In this document: one piece after another, positions 43,737 through 51,837 of the stretch
How the letters are laid out: each line of letters begins with the position of its first letter
Numbering within the stretch: the stretch's first letter is position 1
Assembly (NCBI GenBank): GCA_030424865.1
Contig: JAUHVR010000012.1
Location: forward strand, 62,001 to 126,000
Direction of reading: 5' to 3'
Length of the DNA: 64,000 bases
Origin: Alphaproteobacteria bacterium
GTDB lineage: Bacteria; Pseudomonadota; Alphaproteobacteria; Rhodobacterales; Rhodobacteraceae
Position numbers and translations under genes: made by a program
Notes under the pieces: model-generated
The model's input: only the letters and a program-made list of their open reading frames with translations
What the model was told of the DNA's origin: nothing
The model's database searches: none

Positions 43737-44494
43737 GAAGTCTCCTCTTCCAACACAAACAACGGAAAAGGGTCAGCATACCGACGGCAAACTAGAGAAG
43801 CAGGAGCGCGAATCTTTCCGTCAGAAGATGACACGATTGGTTCAATGAATTTATCGAAGAATGCTTGGAAAAGCTTTGTAAACGCTTGCATCTGCGATTG
43901 GATGAAAGCTGTTTGTTGTTCAATTTTTTTCACCGCTTCGGAATGTTCAAATTCGCCTTGATCTCTCCCGTATGCTGCTGCCACAAGAATTTCGCCATAT
44001 GGAAATGCACTGAAAGCTATGTCGCCGTTAACGAAAGCGGAGTGGTTTTGGTGCACGTCGGGCAGTTCCGAAAGGGCTCGAAAGTGTCGTAAATCAAAGT
44101 GAAAACCCATCATTTTTCTTTGGTCCAGCGCTTCGCGATAACCAGGCAATTTCTTTAACTTGTTGAATTCAGATTTCACATGATCGTCTTTGAATGAATT
44201 CAATTCCACGTCAGTCGATTGATTGTACTTGCCATCCAACATCAAGGTCTTGAAGACTTCGATCAGCTTCATTGAGATAAGTCTGATGAAGACGGTACGT
44301 TGACTGATCTCCGCTTGATCAAGTTCAGTCAGCCCACTGGGACGCCCACTTCCTAATGCCAAGACCTTTCGAAGCGCTTCGACCTCAGAAAGCACCAAGC
44401 AGAGAATCGCGAACATCGCTTTTTGATCAGTGCTCAGTTTAGTGAGATCCCGTTCAGAAATATCGTATCGAACCAGCTTGATATCCTTCGTCAC
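43733..44494 (-). CDS. Unknown protein of foreign base composition, inserted in the operon
   Basis: 253 residues beginning with GTG 44494, preceded by GGAGGGGAAGGGG, and overlapping both neighbours by four bases (GTGA with the ATPase stop, ATGA with the 446-residue gene's start). Line counts give 35-45% G+C here against 55-67% in the flanking genes. The protein is largely alpha-helical by eye with several Lys/Asp/Glu-rich stretches and no signal or membrane segment; no family recognised. It looks acquired, yet fits the operon's translational coupling exactly. Confidence 0.7.
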   Translation of the reverse strand: MTKDIKLVRYDISERDLTKLSTDQKAMFAILCLVLSEVEALRKVLALGSGRPSGLTELDQAEISQRTVFIRLISMKLIEVFKTLMLDGKYNQSTDVELNSFKDDHVKSEFNKLKKLPGYREALDQRKMMGFHFDLRHFRALSELPDVHQNHSAFVNGDIAFSAFPYGEILVAAAYGRDQGEFEHSEAVKKIEQQTAFIQSQMQAFTKLFQAFFDKFIEPIVSSSDGKIRAPASLVCRRYADPFPLFVLEEETS

Positions 44495-46428
44495 CCCTTC
44501 CCCTCCAAATACCGCTTCTTCGCCGCCTCCTGTCGTCCGAAGTCCCGCACCATGGCATCGATCGCCACTTCGTCGGACTTGTCGGCATAGCGGAACTCGC
44601 TGTCCGCGTAGCGGTTGATCTCTTGCACCACCATCTCGGTTGTGATCGGCACCCGCAGCTCTTCGATCATCGCTTTCTTGCGCTCATACCCCTGAAACAG
44701 GAACAGATCGGGGTTTTCCATCCATTCGTCCGGCAGCTCAAAATCCATCGCCCGCACCTTGACGGCGTCGGTGATGTTCTTGATCGCGCGGCCAGTGAAG
44801 CGTTCGTCGGCTTCCTGGATCGCCTTAAGATAGGTGCCCAGCTTGGCAATCGTGTCCAACTCGCCGACTTGCGAGTGCACCCGGTCAAACACCTCCAACA
44901 ACCCCGCCTCGTGCGGCCGCGCGTGGCTGGCGAAAGAGGCCGCAACGGCGCGCTTGATCTCTTGCGCTTCAAAAAGCTCATGATCCCCCAGCGGGATCGT
45001 GTGATTGCGGCCCATCAGCAGGGCCAGGATGTCGATGTAATCCTCTCGCGTTTGCGGCCCATCGACCAGGAACCGCGCCCCCGCCCGTTGGCGCAGCGCG
45101 TCGTCCACATTCTCGGGGTAGTTCGAAAACATCCCGAACGTGCAGTTCCCGCGCACCACGGTGTTTGCGCCCGCAAAACTCTCCATTAAAACGGCGGTGA
45201 TTTCCAATTGACCGGCAGAGCTTTGACGGTCCCCCCGCTTGCCCGCCAGCTGGTCGATGTCGTCAATGGTGCCAAAACCGATCACCCCAGGGTCGATTAC
45301 GTTGTTGATAAACGCCTTGGCGTTCTGCCCCGATTTGCCCTGATAGCTGTCGATATTGTCCGTGCTCAGGTTCTGATAGCGAAAGGCATAACCCGCCACC
45401 TGGCAATAATCGTTGATCAGCCCCGCCATCATCTGGATCAGCGTCGTCTTCCCCGTCCCCGGCTTGCCGTCGCCCATGAAGGTGAAGATGAAACCGCCGA
45501 GTTCCGCAAAGGGGTTCACCCGCCGGTCAAAGTCATAGGCCATCAGCATCTTCGCCAGCCGCATCGCCTGATATTTGGCGATGTGGTTGCCGACCACCTC
45601 GTTCGGTTTCTTGAACGTCATGGTCAGAGTGCTGGACTTGGCCTTGGACGCCGGCGTGAACCCGTTGATCGACAGATCATCCGCCTCAACCCGCCAGGAC
45701 GCGCCGGTAAACGGCTCCAACCGCCCCGCCGTCTGCGCCCGAAGCGCGGCTTTCTCCATCAGCTGTTCGGCATAGGCCTCGACCGTCGCGATCAGCTTGG
45801 GCACATCCCCCGCATGGATCGCGATTTTCTGGTCCAGCTCCCAAAGACAGCCGTGCAGGGCCAGCTGACCATTGTCGGTCAAAACCTCCTCGGCCTCACC
45901 CACCTCAACGGTCGCATCCCCTAGATGCGGGGTCAGCAGATAGGCGCAGGCGTTGCCAAAGACATGCAGTTGGATCAACGCCTCGGCGGTCAGAAGCTCG
46001 GCGAATTCCTGTTTGCGGTCCGCGCTCAACGTCCCCTGCAGGTTCGCCCGCTTCAGATCACCAAGCCCCGTGCGCTCGCCAAAGGCTTCACCCACCGCCA
46101 GAGAAATTGCCAAAGAGCGCCGCAAGGCCTGCATCACGACAGCCTGCGCGGGAGACACCAGCGGATCGTCCCCGTCCGCCGCCTCGATCCGGTCGATCAG
46201 ATGCACGCCTTCGGGCCGCGCGGTGGACCGCGTCACCAGCCCCGGCGTCGTCGAGCGAAACCGCCGCCGCGTTCCGATCCCCGAAGACCGCTCGGCCACC
46301 GGCGCCGCCGCAGCCCCCTTGGCCACCCGAGGCGTATGATCAAACCCATCCAGCATCGCCACGGCCGCGGCGTAATGCTTGACGATGTCATTTTCCCGCA
46401 GCTCCATCTGATCGGACGTGAGGCTCAT
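44491..46428 (-). CDS. Orphan AAA+ ATPase (645 aa)
   Basis: Large N-terminal part (about residues 1-300) without a recognisable domain, then an AAA+ module: Walker A GKPGTGKTT near 320, a Walker B-like GFGTIDDID near 378, sensor-1 region FGMFSNYPENV near 437 and an arginine-finger-like DDALRQRAGARF near 447. The C-terminal ~150 residues are helical and end KKRYLEGKG. Its ribosome site AAAGGGA belongs to the intergenic repeat just upstream (46436-46458). Acts with the flanking unknown genes; likely a remodelling motor, substrate unknown. Confidence 0.8.
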   Translation of the reverse strand: MSLTSDQMELRENDIVKHYAAAVAMLDGFDHTPRVAKGAAAAPVAERSSGIGTRRRFRSTTPGLVTRSTARPEGVHLIDRIEAADGDDPLVSPAQAVVMQALRRSLAISLAVGEAFGERTGLGDLKRANLQGTLSADRKQEFAELLTAEALIQLHVFGNACAYLLTPHLGDATVEVGEAEEVLTDNGQLALHGCLWELDQKIAIHAGDVPKLIATVEAYAEQLMEKAALRAQTAGRLEPFTGASWRVEADDLSINGFTPASKAKSSTLTMTFKKPNEVVGNHIAKYQAMRLAKMLMAYDFDRRVNPFAELGGFIFTFMGDGKPGTGKTTLIQMMAGLINDYCQVAGYAFRYQNLSTDNIDSYQGKSGQNAKAFINNVIDPGVIGFGTIDDIDQLAGKRGDRQSSAGQLEITAVLMESFAGANTVVRGNCTFGMFSNYPENVDDALRQRAGARFLVDGPQTREDYIDILALLMGRNHTIPLGDHELFEAQEIKRAVAASFASHARPHEAGLLEVFDRVHSQVGELDTIAKLGTYLKAIQEADERFTGRAIKNITDAVKVRAMDFELPDEWMENPDLFLFQGYERKKAMIEELRVPITTEMVVQEINRYADSEFRYADKSDEVAIDAMVRDFGRQEAAKKRYLEGKG

Positions 46429-46435
46429 GAAATCC

Positions 46436-46458
46436 CTTTCATCTTTCCAAAAATACTC
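46436..46458 (-). repeat. Short intergenic repeat (copy C) providing a ribosome site
   Basis: Minus-strand reading: GAGTATTTTTGGAAAGATGA then AAGGGATTTC and the ATPase ATG. It shares TATTTnTTGGAAAGATGAAA with copy B at 25148. The repeat's own AAAGGGA serves as Shine-Dalgarno for the ATPase gene. Confidence 0.55.
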
Positions 46459-46470
46459 AAAATCAACGGC

Positions 46471-47589
46471 TTACCGATAGCTCAACACCCGCCCCGCCTG
46501 GCTGACCACAAACTTCCGCACACTCGCAAAGCCCGGCGGGTTCTTCTCGGCCAGCACCTGATAGGGGCGTTCGGGCAGGATGATGCTGCGTTCCATCCGC
46601 GTGGCCCCCGTCTCCGCCCCCTGCCCCGAGAAGGGATCGAGCGCAAAGACCTCGCGTTCCACTTTGCCGAACCAACCCGCGCGTTCCTCGATGACACGTT
46701 CGCTTTCCAGCACCTCTTCGGTCCAGGCGAGCGCCCAGTCCTGACCGACCGGCGCATTGGCATCGGCCAGCACCTCGCGGAGCGGGCCGGTTTGCTGCGT
46801 GAAGCTGTGCGAATACATCGGGCCGATGTGAAAGCGGCGCAGGGTTTTGGGGTGGAGATCGTCAAAGGCCTCATCGAACCCCTTGGCAATGGTCAAGAGT
46901 TTCAGCCCCGTCAGCGCCTGCCCCATCAGATGCGCCTGCACCTCGGGCCAGCGGCGTTCATCGTTCGGGAGCGCGGTGCGGGCGGTGTCTTCGACCTCCA
47001 TCAGGTAGATGACCGGCAGGTTGACCTGGCTGTCATAAACCGCCCAATGCACCATGAAACGCGTGCGGGGATGCGCGCCGCTCAGCCACCGAATGTCGGG
47101 GTGGTTCTGGGCCCAGAACAGGTGCCCCTTGCCCAGTTCCTCGTAATAGAGGCGTTGCGACAGCGCGTATTGCAGGCGGGTCGGGATCTCGTGGTCGCCG
47201 ATGATCTGCGCGACCATCTGGTCCTTCAACTGCGTCTCGGACGGCATGTGCGACAGATGGCGATCCGCCTGTTGCGCATCGTTGGCCATGACCAGAAGCT
47301 CATTGAACACCGGAAAGCCGCTGTCCTTGGTGTCCATCGCGAGCGAGCCAAAGAACTGCCCCGTATCACGCCCGGCCAGCAGGTATTTCATGCTGAGCGC
47401 CCTGAAGGTGAAAGCGAGGCTTTGGACATAGCGCGAAAGGATCTGCACTTCGGGCTTCGTCAGGCCGCCTTCGGCCTGCATCACCGCCGCGACACGGTTC
47501 AGATGCGCGGTGATCTTTTCGAACTTCGCAAAGTAGCGGCGACTGGCGAAGGTGTCGGTGAGACCGGTGTGGGTTGTGGGTTGGGTCAT
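46471..47589 (-). CDS. Conserved protein of unknown function (372 aa)
   Basis: Soluble-looking, no signal peptide or membrane helix. Contains FAKFEKITAHLNRVAAVMQAE near the start, and a middle with HLFWAQNHPDIRWLSG and VIYLMEVEDTAR. No catalytic motif that I trust. Its ATG overlaps the stop of the small membrane gene (ATGA) and has only a weak ribosome site, so it depends on coupling. Member of the ATPase operon. Confidence 0.65.
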   Translation of the reverse strand: MTQPTTHTGLTDTFASRRYFAKFEKITAHLNRVAAVMQAEGGLTKPEVQILSRYVQSLAFTFRALSMKYLLAGRDTGQFFGSLAMDTKDSGFPVFNELLVMANDAQQADRHLSHMPSETQLKDQMVAQIIGDHEIPTRLQYALSQRLYYEELGKGHLFWAQNHPDIRWLSGAHPRTRFMVHWAVYDSQVNLPVIYLMEVEDTARTALPNDERRWPEVQAHLMGQALTGLKLLTIAKGFDEAFDDLHPKTLRRFHIGPMYSHSFTQQTGPLREVLADANAPVGQDWALAWTEEVLESERVIEERAGWFGKVEREVFALDPFSGQGAETGATRMERSIILPERPYQVLAEKNPPGFASVRKFVVSQAGRVLSYR

Positions 47590-47846
47590 TTGGAATTTGT
47601 GTCGCTTGCGAAACGTTTGAAAAGGGGGCTGTGTCTGTTTGGATCTTCCGGCTGTTTTCTAAAGCGGCTCAGAAACCACATAGCAAAAAGAATGAAGCCG
47701 AGGTTCCCCAGTACAAAGACCATTTGCCCGAGCCAGGTATCAGTCCCCAAAAACTTGAAGGCAGCCAGTTGAACACCCAAGAAGACTGACAGACCTAGAA
47801 AAACAGTCGCCAAAGTCATCATCAAGGTTCGCCAGTTCGGTTTCAT
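47586..47846 (-). CDS. Small membrane protein (86 aa), AT-rich
   Basis: ATG 47846 (MKPNWRTLMMTLATVFLGL) is chosen for the GGAG just upstream and because it starts the first of two transmembrane helices (about 7-28 and 38-58). The C-terminus is basic (LSRFRKQPEDPNRH). One 60-base line counts 47% G+C, low for this chromosome. Overlaps the 372-residue gene by four bases. No family recognised. Confidence 0.6.
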   Translation of the reverse strand: MKPNWRTLMMTLATVFLGLSVFLGVQLAAFKFLGTDTWLGQMVFVLGNLGFILFAMWFLSRFRKQPEDPNRHSPLFKRFASDTNSK

Positions 47847-47901
47847 ATGCTCCAAAACCTTACGTGTTACAAAAGCACTTTCAGCTCTCAAGTTGCGAGA
47901 A

Positions 47902-48041
47902 GCCGTGCCAAGCCAGCCCCAGGGGTGGCGGGTCAAACGGTTGATCTGCGCACTTTATCCCTGCCGCATCCGCTCTCTGCTCAAGCGACGCGCTGACGTC
48001 TCCGAAAAGCCACCCCCCGGGTGGGGCTGGCTTTGCACGGC
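47902..48041. repeat. Large imperfect inverted repeat in the operon spacer
   Basis: Left arm 47902-47929 (GCCGTGCCAAGCCAGCCCC plus AGGGGTGGC) matches the reverse complement of 48009-48041 (GCCACCCCCC...GCTTTGCACGGC) apart from one base and a small insertion; 79 bases lie between. Transcribed from the minus strand it would fold into a long stem between the coiled-coil gene and the small membrane gene. It could be an mRNA processing/stability structure, an attenuator, or the end product of a small mobile element. Confidence 0.7.
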
Positions 48042-48077
48042 GGCCTGCGGCCTTGATTCCGTGCAGGGCCACTCGCG

Positions 48078-49154
48078 TTACCCCCCGTAAGCGTTACTGT
48101 CGTGCTTTTCGACAATCGCGGCAAAGCGGCGGGCGAAGCGTTCGTCGGCCTTGGCCTTCTGCTCCAACACGTCGCGGGCAAAGACCATGTGGCCCTCGTG
48201 GGCTTCCAGCATGTCGGCCATCTTCTGGTTCGTCGCCGCCCCAATCGCGGCCATCGCCGTCTGAGCCTCTTTATCGGTCTCAACCCCGATCTCGTTGATC
48301 CGGTGCGCCACGTCCTGCTGCTGCGCGGTCTTCAGCGACTTGGTCAGCGCATCATACAGCACCACCCGCTGCTTGGTGTCCGTCTGCAGCTTGTTGATCA
48401 GCACCATCTGCGTCGCCGCCTGATTTTGCAGACTGTCGACCCAGGTCTTGCCCTTTTCGATGTAGCGTTCCAGCGTCTGGCTTTCGGCGACCTTGACCTG
48501 TTCCTGCTGCACCAACTCGTTGTACTTGTTGTTCATCGCCGCCAGTTCGGATTCCAGCTGTGTCCGGGCCGAGGCGTCCTGTTCCACCGAAATCTTGTTT
48601 TCCAGCGTGATGATGTCCGGGTCCATCGCCTGAATGTCGGCGCGGATGGTTTCGAGCGAGGCCACGGCCGCCTCACGCTCATCCAGCGTTTCGGTCAGAT
48701 TGGCCTCGACCTTGGTTTTTTGCTCGTTCAGCACGGCCAGCTGGTTTTCCAACAGTTTGGTGATCACGTCGGATTTGCCGATCAGATCCTGTAGCTTGTC
48801 GTCGATGTTTGCGGTGCGGATGCGTTCCTGCCGCATCGAGTCCGACTTGGCGCGGGAAAAGATGCCAATCACGCTTTCCCAGCCGGTCTTGGTGCGCATC
48901 TCGTCGAAATCTTTCGAGAAGGCGGCGGTGACATCATCCAGCCCCATGATCAGCTCGGCGATGTTGGCATTCATCACGTCGGTATGCGCGTGCACGTCAT
49001 CCAGCGTCGCATTCTCGATGTCGATCGAGATGTCGTCGCCGGTTTTCATTTTACTACGTGCAGCCTCGATCCGGCCGGTCAGCTCAGAAATCTTGGCCTG
49101 AGCCTGAGCGACCTGTTCCTGGGATTCCCGCACCTGTGCTTCGAAATTCGCCAT
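48078..49154 (-). CDS. Coiled-coil protein of unknown function (358 aa)
   Basis: Long helical protein: heptad-rich stretches cover about residues 3-40 and 115-260 (LLENQLAVLNEQKTKVEANL, ESELAAMNNKYNELVQ). No signal peptide or membrane helix. The spacing of helices and the late TQMVLINKLQTDTKQR segment vaguely recall TelA-type toxic-anion resistance proteins, which I do not claim. AAGGAG precedes the ATG. First gene of the eight-gene operon. Confidence 0.7.
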   Translation of the reverse strand: MANFEAQVRESQEQVAQAQAKISELTGRIEAARSKMKTGDDISIDIENATLDDVHAHTDVMNANIAELIMGLDDVTAAFSKDFDEMRTKTGWESVIGIFSRAKSDSMRQERIRTANIDDKLQDLIGKSDVITKLLENQLAVLNEQKTKVEANLTETLDEREAAVASLETIRADIQAMDPDIITLENKISVEQDASARTQLESELAAMNNKYNELVQQEQVKVAESQTLERYIEKGKTWVDSLQNQAATQMVLINKLQTDTKQRVVLYDALTKSLKTAQQQDVAHRINEIGVETDKEAQTAMAAIGAATNQKMADMLEAHEGHMVFARDVLEQKAKADERFARRFAAIVEKHDSNAYGG

Positions 49155-49383
49155 AAAACACTCCTTCTTTCAAACGCTTAGCCTTCATATAGGGAATGTA
49201 ACACCCGTTTACATCACCCCGACGGCCGATTTTGGAAGAAGTGTCGCAAATGCGTGTCTCAAAGGGAAGAAAATCCCGAGACCATTTCCGACACCGAATG
49301 ACCCTGATCTGGAAACTTTTCGTTAACCAAAGTCGCCCACAACTTCAGGGGTAATGATTGCCCTTGGTAACGATTGGGGGCTG

Positions 49384-49418
49384 GCCGCTTCGGACTGGCG
49401 CCGAAGCGGCATTTTTTT
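49384..49418 (+). terminator. Plus-strand terminator with no plus-strand gene upstream
   Basis: GCCGCTTCGG (49384-49393), loop ACTGGCG, CCGAAGCGGC (49401-49410), then ATTTTTTTC. The T run is on the plus strand, yet both flanking genes are on the minus strand, so what it ends is unknown; the 230 bases before it (49155-49383) hold no gene and may encode a small RNA. Confidence 0.75.
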
Positions 49419-50209
49419 CAGATTTGCAGCACGGTCTTGACCATTCGGCTGTCCGGGTCTGCCAGCCCCTCGATCACATCGAAATGATGCGTTCCGGGTT
49501 CGACCACCAGCGGCGCGTCCCAGGCCTCGGCCAGCCATTGTGACTGATCCACGAAAGCCGGTCGTTCCTCGGCGCCGACCCAGACCGTGACCGGAACGCC
49601 GGGTTTGGGCATCAGGACCGGGCTTTCGGCAGCCGCGTCTTTTTCCGAAAGGCCAAAATCATTGTTCATGCTGGTTTCGAGCAGGGGCCGCAGGTCCGCC
49701 AGGGCCGAGATCGGCATGACGTGGCGCAAACGCTGAAAGACATCATCTGGCAGCATGCTGTATTCCAGCATGCGTGCGACAAGATGCCCGCCGGCCGAAT
49801 GGCCGGTCAGGATGACGGGACCCGTGACCTCGTGCGCGGCGACCGAAACCGCGTCTGCAATCTGGCGGGTGATGTCGGCAATGCGCACGCGGGGGCACAG
49901 GTCGTAGCTGGGCATCGCAACGGCCCACCCGTGATCCAGGGCACCCTGTGCCAGATGGGACCAGTAGGACCGGTCAAACTTCAGCCAATAGCCGCCGTGC
50001 ACGAACACCAGCAATCCTTGCGCTTTGCCCATAGGCAAAAAGATATCCAACGCGTTGCGTGTCCCGTGCCCATACATCACGCCCAGCCGTGCGCGTCCGG
50101 CGGCACTGAGCGTCGAGCGAAACGCCTCGGCCGAGGCAGCCCATCGATCCGGGTAGCTGTCACTGTCTTTGATGTATGGCGCGTTAGCGTAATCATCGTC
50201 CAAACGCAT
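49418..50209 (-). CDS. Alpha/beta hydrolase (kynurenine formamidase-like)
   Basis: 263 residues. Oxyanion-hole motif FVHGGYW near residue 73, nucleophile motif GHSAGG, and the last catalytic His in EPGTHHFDV. The layout resembles KynB-like and esterase-family hydrolases. ATG 50209 is chosen because GGAG lies six bases upstream; ATG 50221 is also open. Substrate unknown. Divergent from the dehydrogenase gene. Confidence 0.78.
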   Translation of the reverse strand: MRLDDDYANAPYIKDSDSYPDRWAASAEAFRSTLSAAGRARLGVMYGHGTRNALDIFLPMGKAQGLLVFVHGGYWLKFDRSYWSHLAQGALDHGWAVAMPSYDLCPRVRIADITRQIADAVSVAAHEVTGPVILTGHSAGGHLVARMLEYSMLPDDVFQRLRHVMPISALADLRPLLETSMNNDFGLSEKDAAAESPVLMPKPGVPVTVWVGAEERPAFVDQSQWLAEAWDAPLVVEPGTHHFDVIEGLADPDSRMVKTVLQI

Positions 50210-50292
50210 GGCATTCTCCATTGGGCCGTCTGGACAAGACATTACCCAAGTGTTTTGGCTGTGCCATCAGGAAAATTGCATCGGAGCGCGCC

Positions 50293-51768
50293 ATGCTGGA
50301 CCAAATCACCGACCTTTCCAGGCTTCTGAAGGACCCGAGCCTGCTGGAACCCCGTGCCTATATCAACGGCGCCTGGGTCGAAGGCGACAACGGAACCTTT
50401 GACGTGACCAACCCCGCCCGTGGCGACGTAATTGCGCAAGTGGCCGATCTGAGCCGCGCCCAGGTGGCCGAAGCCATCGCTGCCGCCGAAGCGGCGCAAA
50501 AGGACTGGGCCAGCTGGACCGGCAAGGAACGCGCCGCAGTTCTGCGCCGCTGGTTTGACCTGATGATGGAAAACGCCCAGGACCTTGGCGTGATCCTGAC
50601 CGCGGAACAGGGCAAGCCACTGGCCGAGGCGGTGGGCGAGATCGGCTATGGCGCCTCGTTCATCGAATTCTTTGCCGAAGAGGCCAAGCGTGTCTATGGC
50701 GAAACCATCCCGGGTCACCAACGCGACAAGCGTATCATGGTGATGAAGCAGCCCATCGGCGTGGCGGCCTCGATCACGCCGTGGAACTTCCCGAACGCGA
50801 TGATCACGCGCAAGGCGGGCCCTGCCCTGGCTGCGGGGTGCGCCTTTGTGGCCCGTCCCGCCGCGGAAACTCCGCTTTCGGCCATCGTTCTGGGAGTTCT
50901 GGCGGACCGCGCGGGCATCCCAGCAGGCGTGTTCAACGTCGTGCCGTCGTCCAGCGCCAGCGCCATCGGCAAGGAGTTTTGCGAAAACCCCGCCGTACGC
51001 AAACTGACCTTTACCGGATCGACCGAGGTGGGCCGTATTCTGCTGCGCCAGGCGGCAGATCAGGTGATGAAATGCTCGATGGAGCTGGGCGGCAACGCAC
51101 CCTTCATCGTCTTTGACGACGCCGATCTGGATGCGGCCGTCGAAGGCGCAATCATGTGCAAGTTCCGTAACAACGGCCAGACCTGCGTTTGCGCAAACCG
51201 GATCTACGTGCAGGCCGGTGTTTACGATGCCTTTGCCGAGAAACTGGCCGCCAAGGTCGGTGCGATGAAGATCGGCGACGGGTTGGAAGACGGCACGCAG
51301 TTCGGGCCGCTGATCAATGGTGAGGCGGCAGACAAGGTCAAGGAACATATCGCCGACGCCGTCGCAAAAGGCGGAAAGGTCATCCTGGGTGGCAATCCAT
51401 CGGAATTGGGCGGGTCCTTCTTTGAACCGACCATTGTCACAGGGGCGACGCGCGATATGGCCTTTGCCGAGGACGAAACCTTTGGCCCCCTTGCGCCTCT
51501 CTTCAAGTTCGAAGACGAAGACGAGGTGATCGCGCTGGCCAACGATACGATCTTTGGCCTGGCCTCGTATTTCTACGCCAAGGATCTTAGCCGCGTTTAC
51601 AAGGTGGCCGAGGCGCTGGAATACGGCATTGTCGGTGTGAACACGGGCATCATCTCGACCGAAGTTGCGCCCTTTGGCGGGGTCAAGCAGTCCGGTCTGG
51701 GCCGCGAAGGCAGCCATCACGGGATGGAAGACTATCTTGAGATGAAATACGTCTGTCTCTCGGTTTGA
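50293..51768 (+). CDS. gabD: NAD(P)-dependent succinate-semialdehyde dehydrogenase-type aldehyde dehydrogenase
   Basis: 491 residues. TPWNFP near 168, catalytic base Glu in MELGGNAPF and nucleophile Cys in NGQTCVCANR, all at normal spacing. N-terminus LEPRAYINGAWVEGDNG is typical of GabD. The cofactor Lys position of the KPA-type motif is Arg here (ARPAAETPLSA). Start ATG 50293 follows GGAG by seven bases. Oxidises succinate semialdehyde to succinate; glutarate semialdehyde or related substrates are also possible. Confidence 0.85.
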   Translation: MLDQITDLSRLLKDPSLLEPRAYINGAWVEGDNGTFDVTNPARGDVIAQVADLSRAQVAEAIAAAEAAQKDWASWTGKERAAVLRRWFDLMMENAQDLGVILTAEQGKPLAEAVGEIGYGASFIEFFAEEAKRVYGETIPGHQRDKRIMVMKQPIGVAASITPWNFPNAMITRKAGPALAAGCAFVARPAAETPLSAIVLGVLADRAGIPAGVFNVVPSSSASAIGKEFCENPAVRKLTFTGSTEVGRILLRQAADQVMKCSMELGGNAPFIVFDDADLDAAVEGAIMCKFRNNGQTCVCANRIYVQAGVYDAFAEKLAAKVGAMKIGDGLEDGTQFGPLINGEAADKVKEHIADAVAKGGKVILGGNPSELGGSFFEPTIVTGATRDMAFAEDETFGPLAPLFKFEDEDEVIALANDTIFGLASYFYAKDLSRVYKVAEALEYGIVGVNTGIISTEVAPFGGVKQSGLGREGSHHGMEDYLEMKYVCLSV

Positions 51769-51786
51769 TCCTGCCCCACAGACACG

Positions 51787-51818
51787 AAAAAGCCGGCCCT
51801 CGGGGCCGGCTTTCTTGT
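51787..51818. terminator. Bidirectional terminator between gabD and grpE
   Basis: GAAAAAGCCGGCCC - TCG - GGGCCGGCTTTCTT, a perfect stem with A/T tracts on both sides. Serves both convergent genes. Confidence 0.9.
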
Positions 51819-51831
51819 TTCACATGAAACA
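51816..51831. other. parS-like site with one mismatch
   Basis: TGTTTCACATGAAACA differs from the parS consensus found elsewhere in this window by one central base (CACATG for CACGTG). It overlaps the terminator tail between gabD and grpE, about 6.4 kb left of the nearest perfect site. Confidence 0.5.
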
Positions 51832-51837
51832 CATGGG

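Noticed and set aside
42477-43961. Plus-strand open frame of 494 codons opposite the 446-aa gene
   Set aside because: Antisense shadow of a gene with good ribosome site and coupling; no recognisable domain.
45925-47772. Plus-strand open frame of 615 codons opposite the ATPase operon
   Set aside because: High third-position G+C of the minus-strand genes creates long antisense frames; the translation has no family motif and is Arg/His/Pro-rich.
48078-49154. Calling the coiled-coil protein TelA (toxic-anion resistance)
   Set aside because: Resemblance is only in helical layout; no shared signature I can point to.
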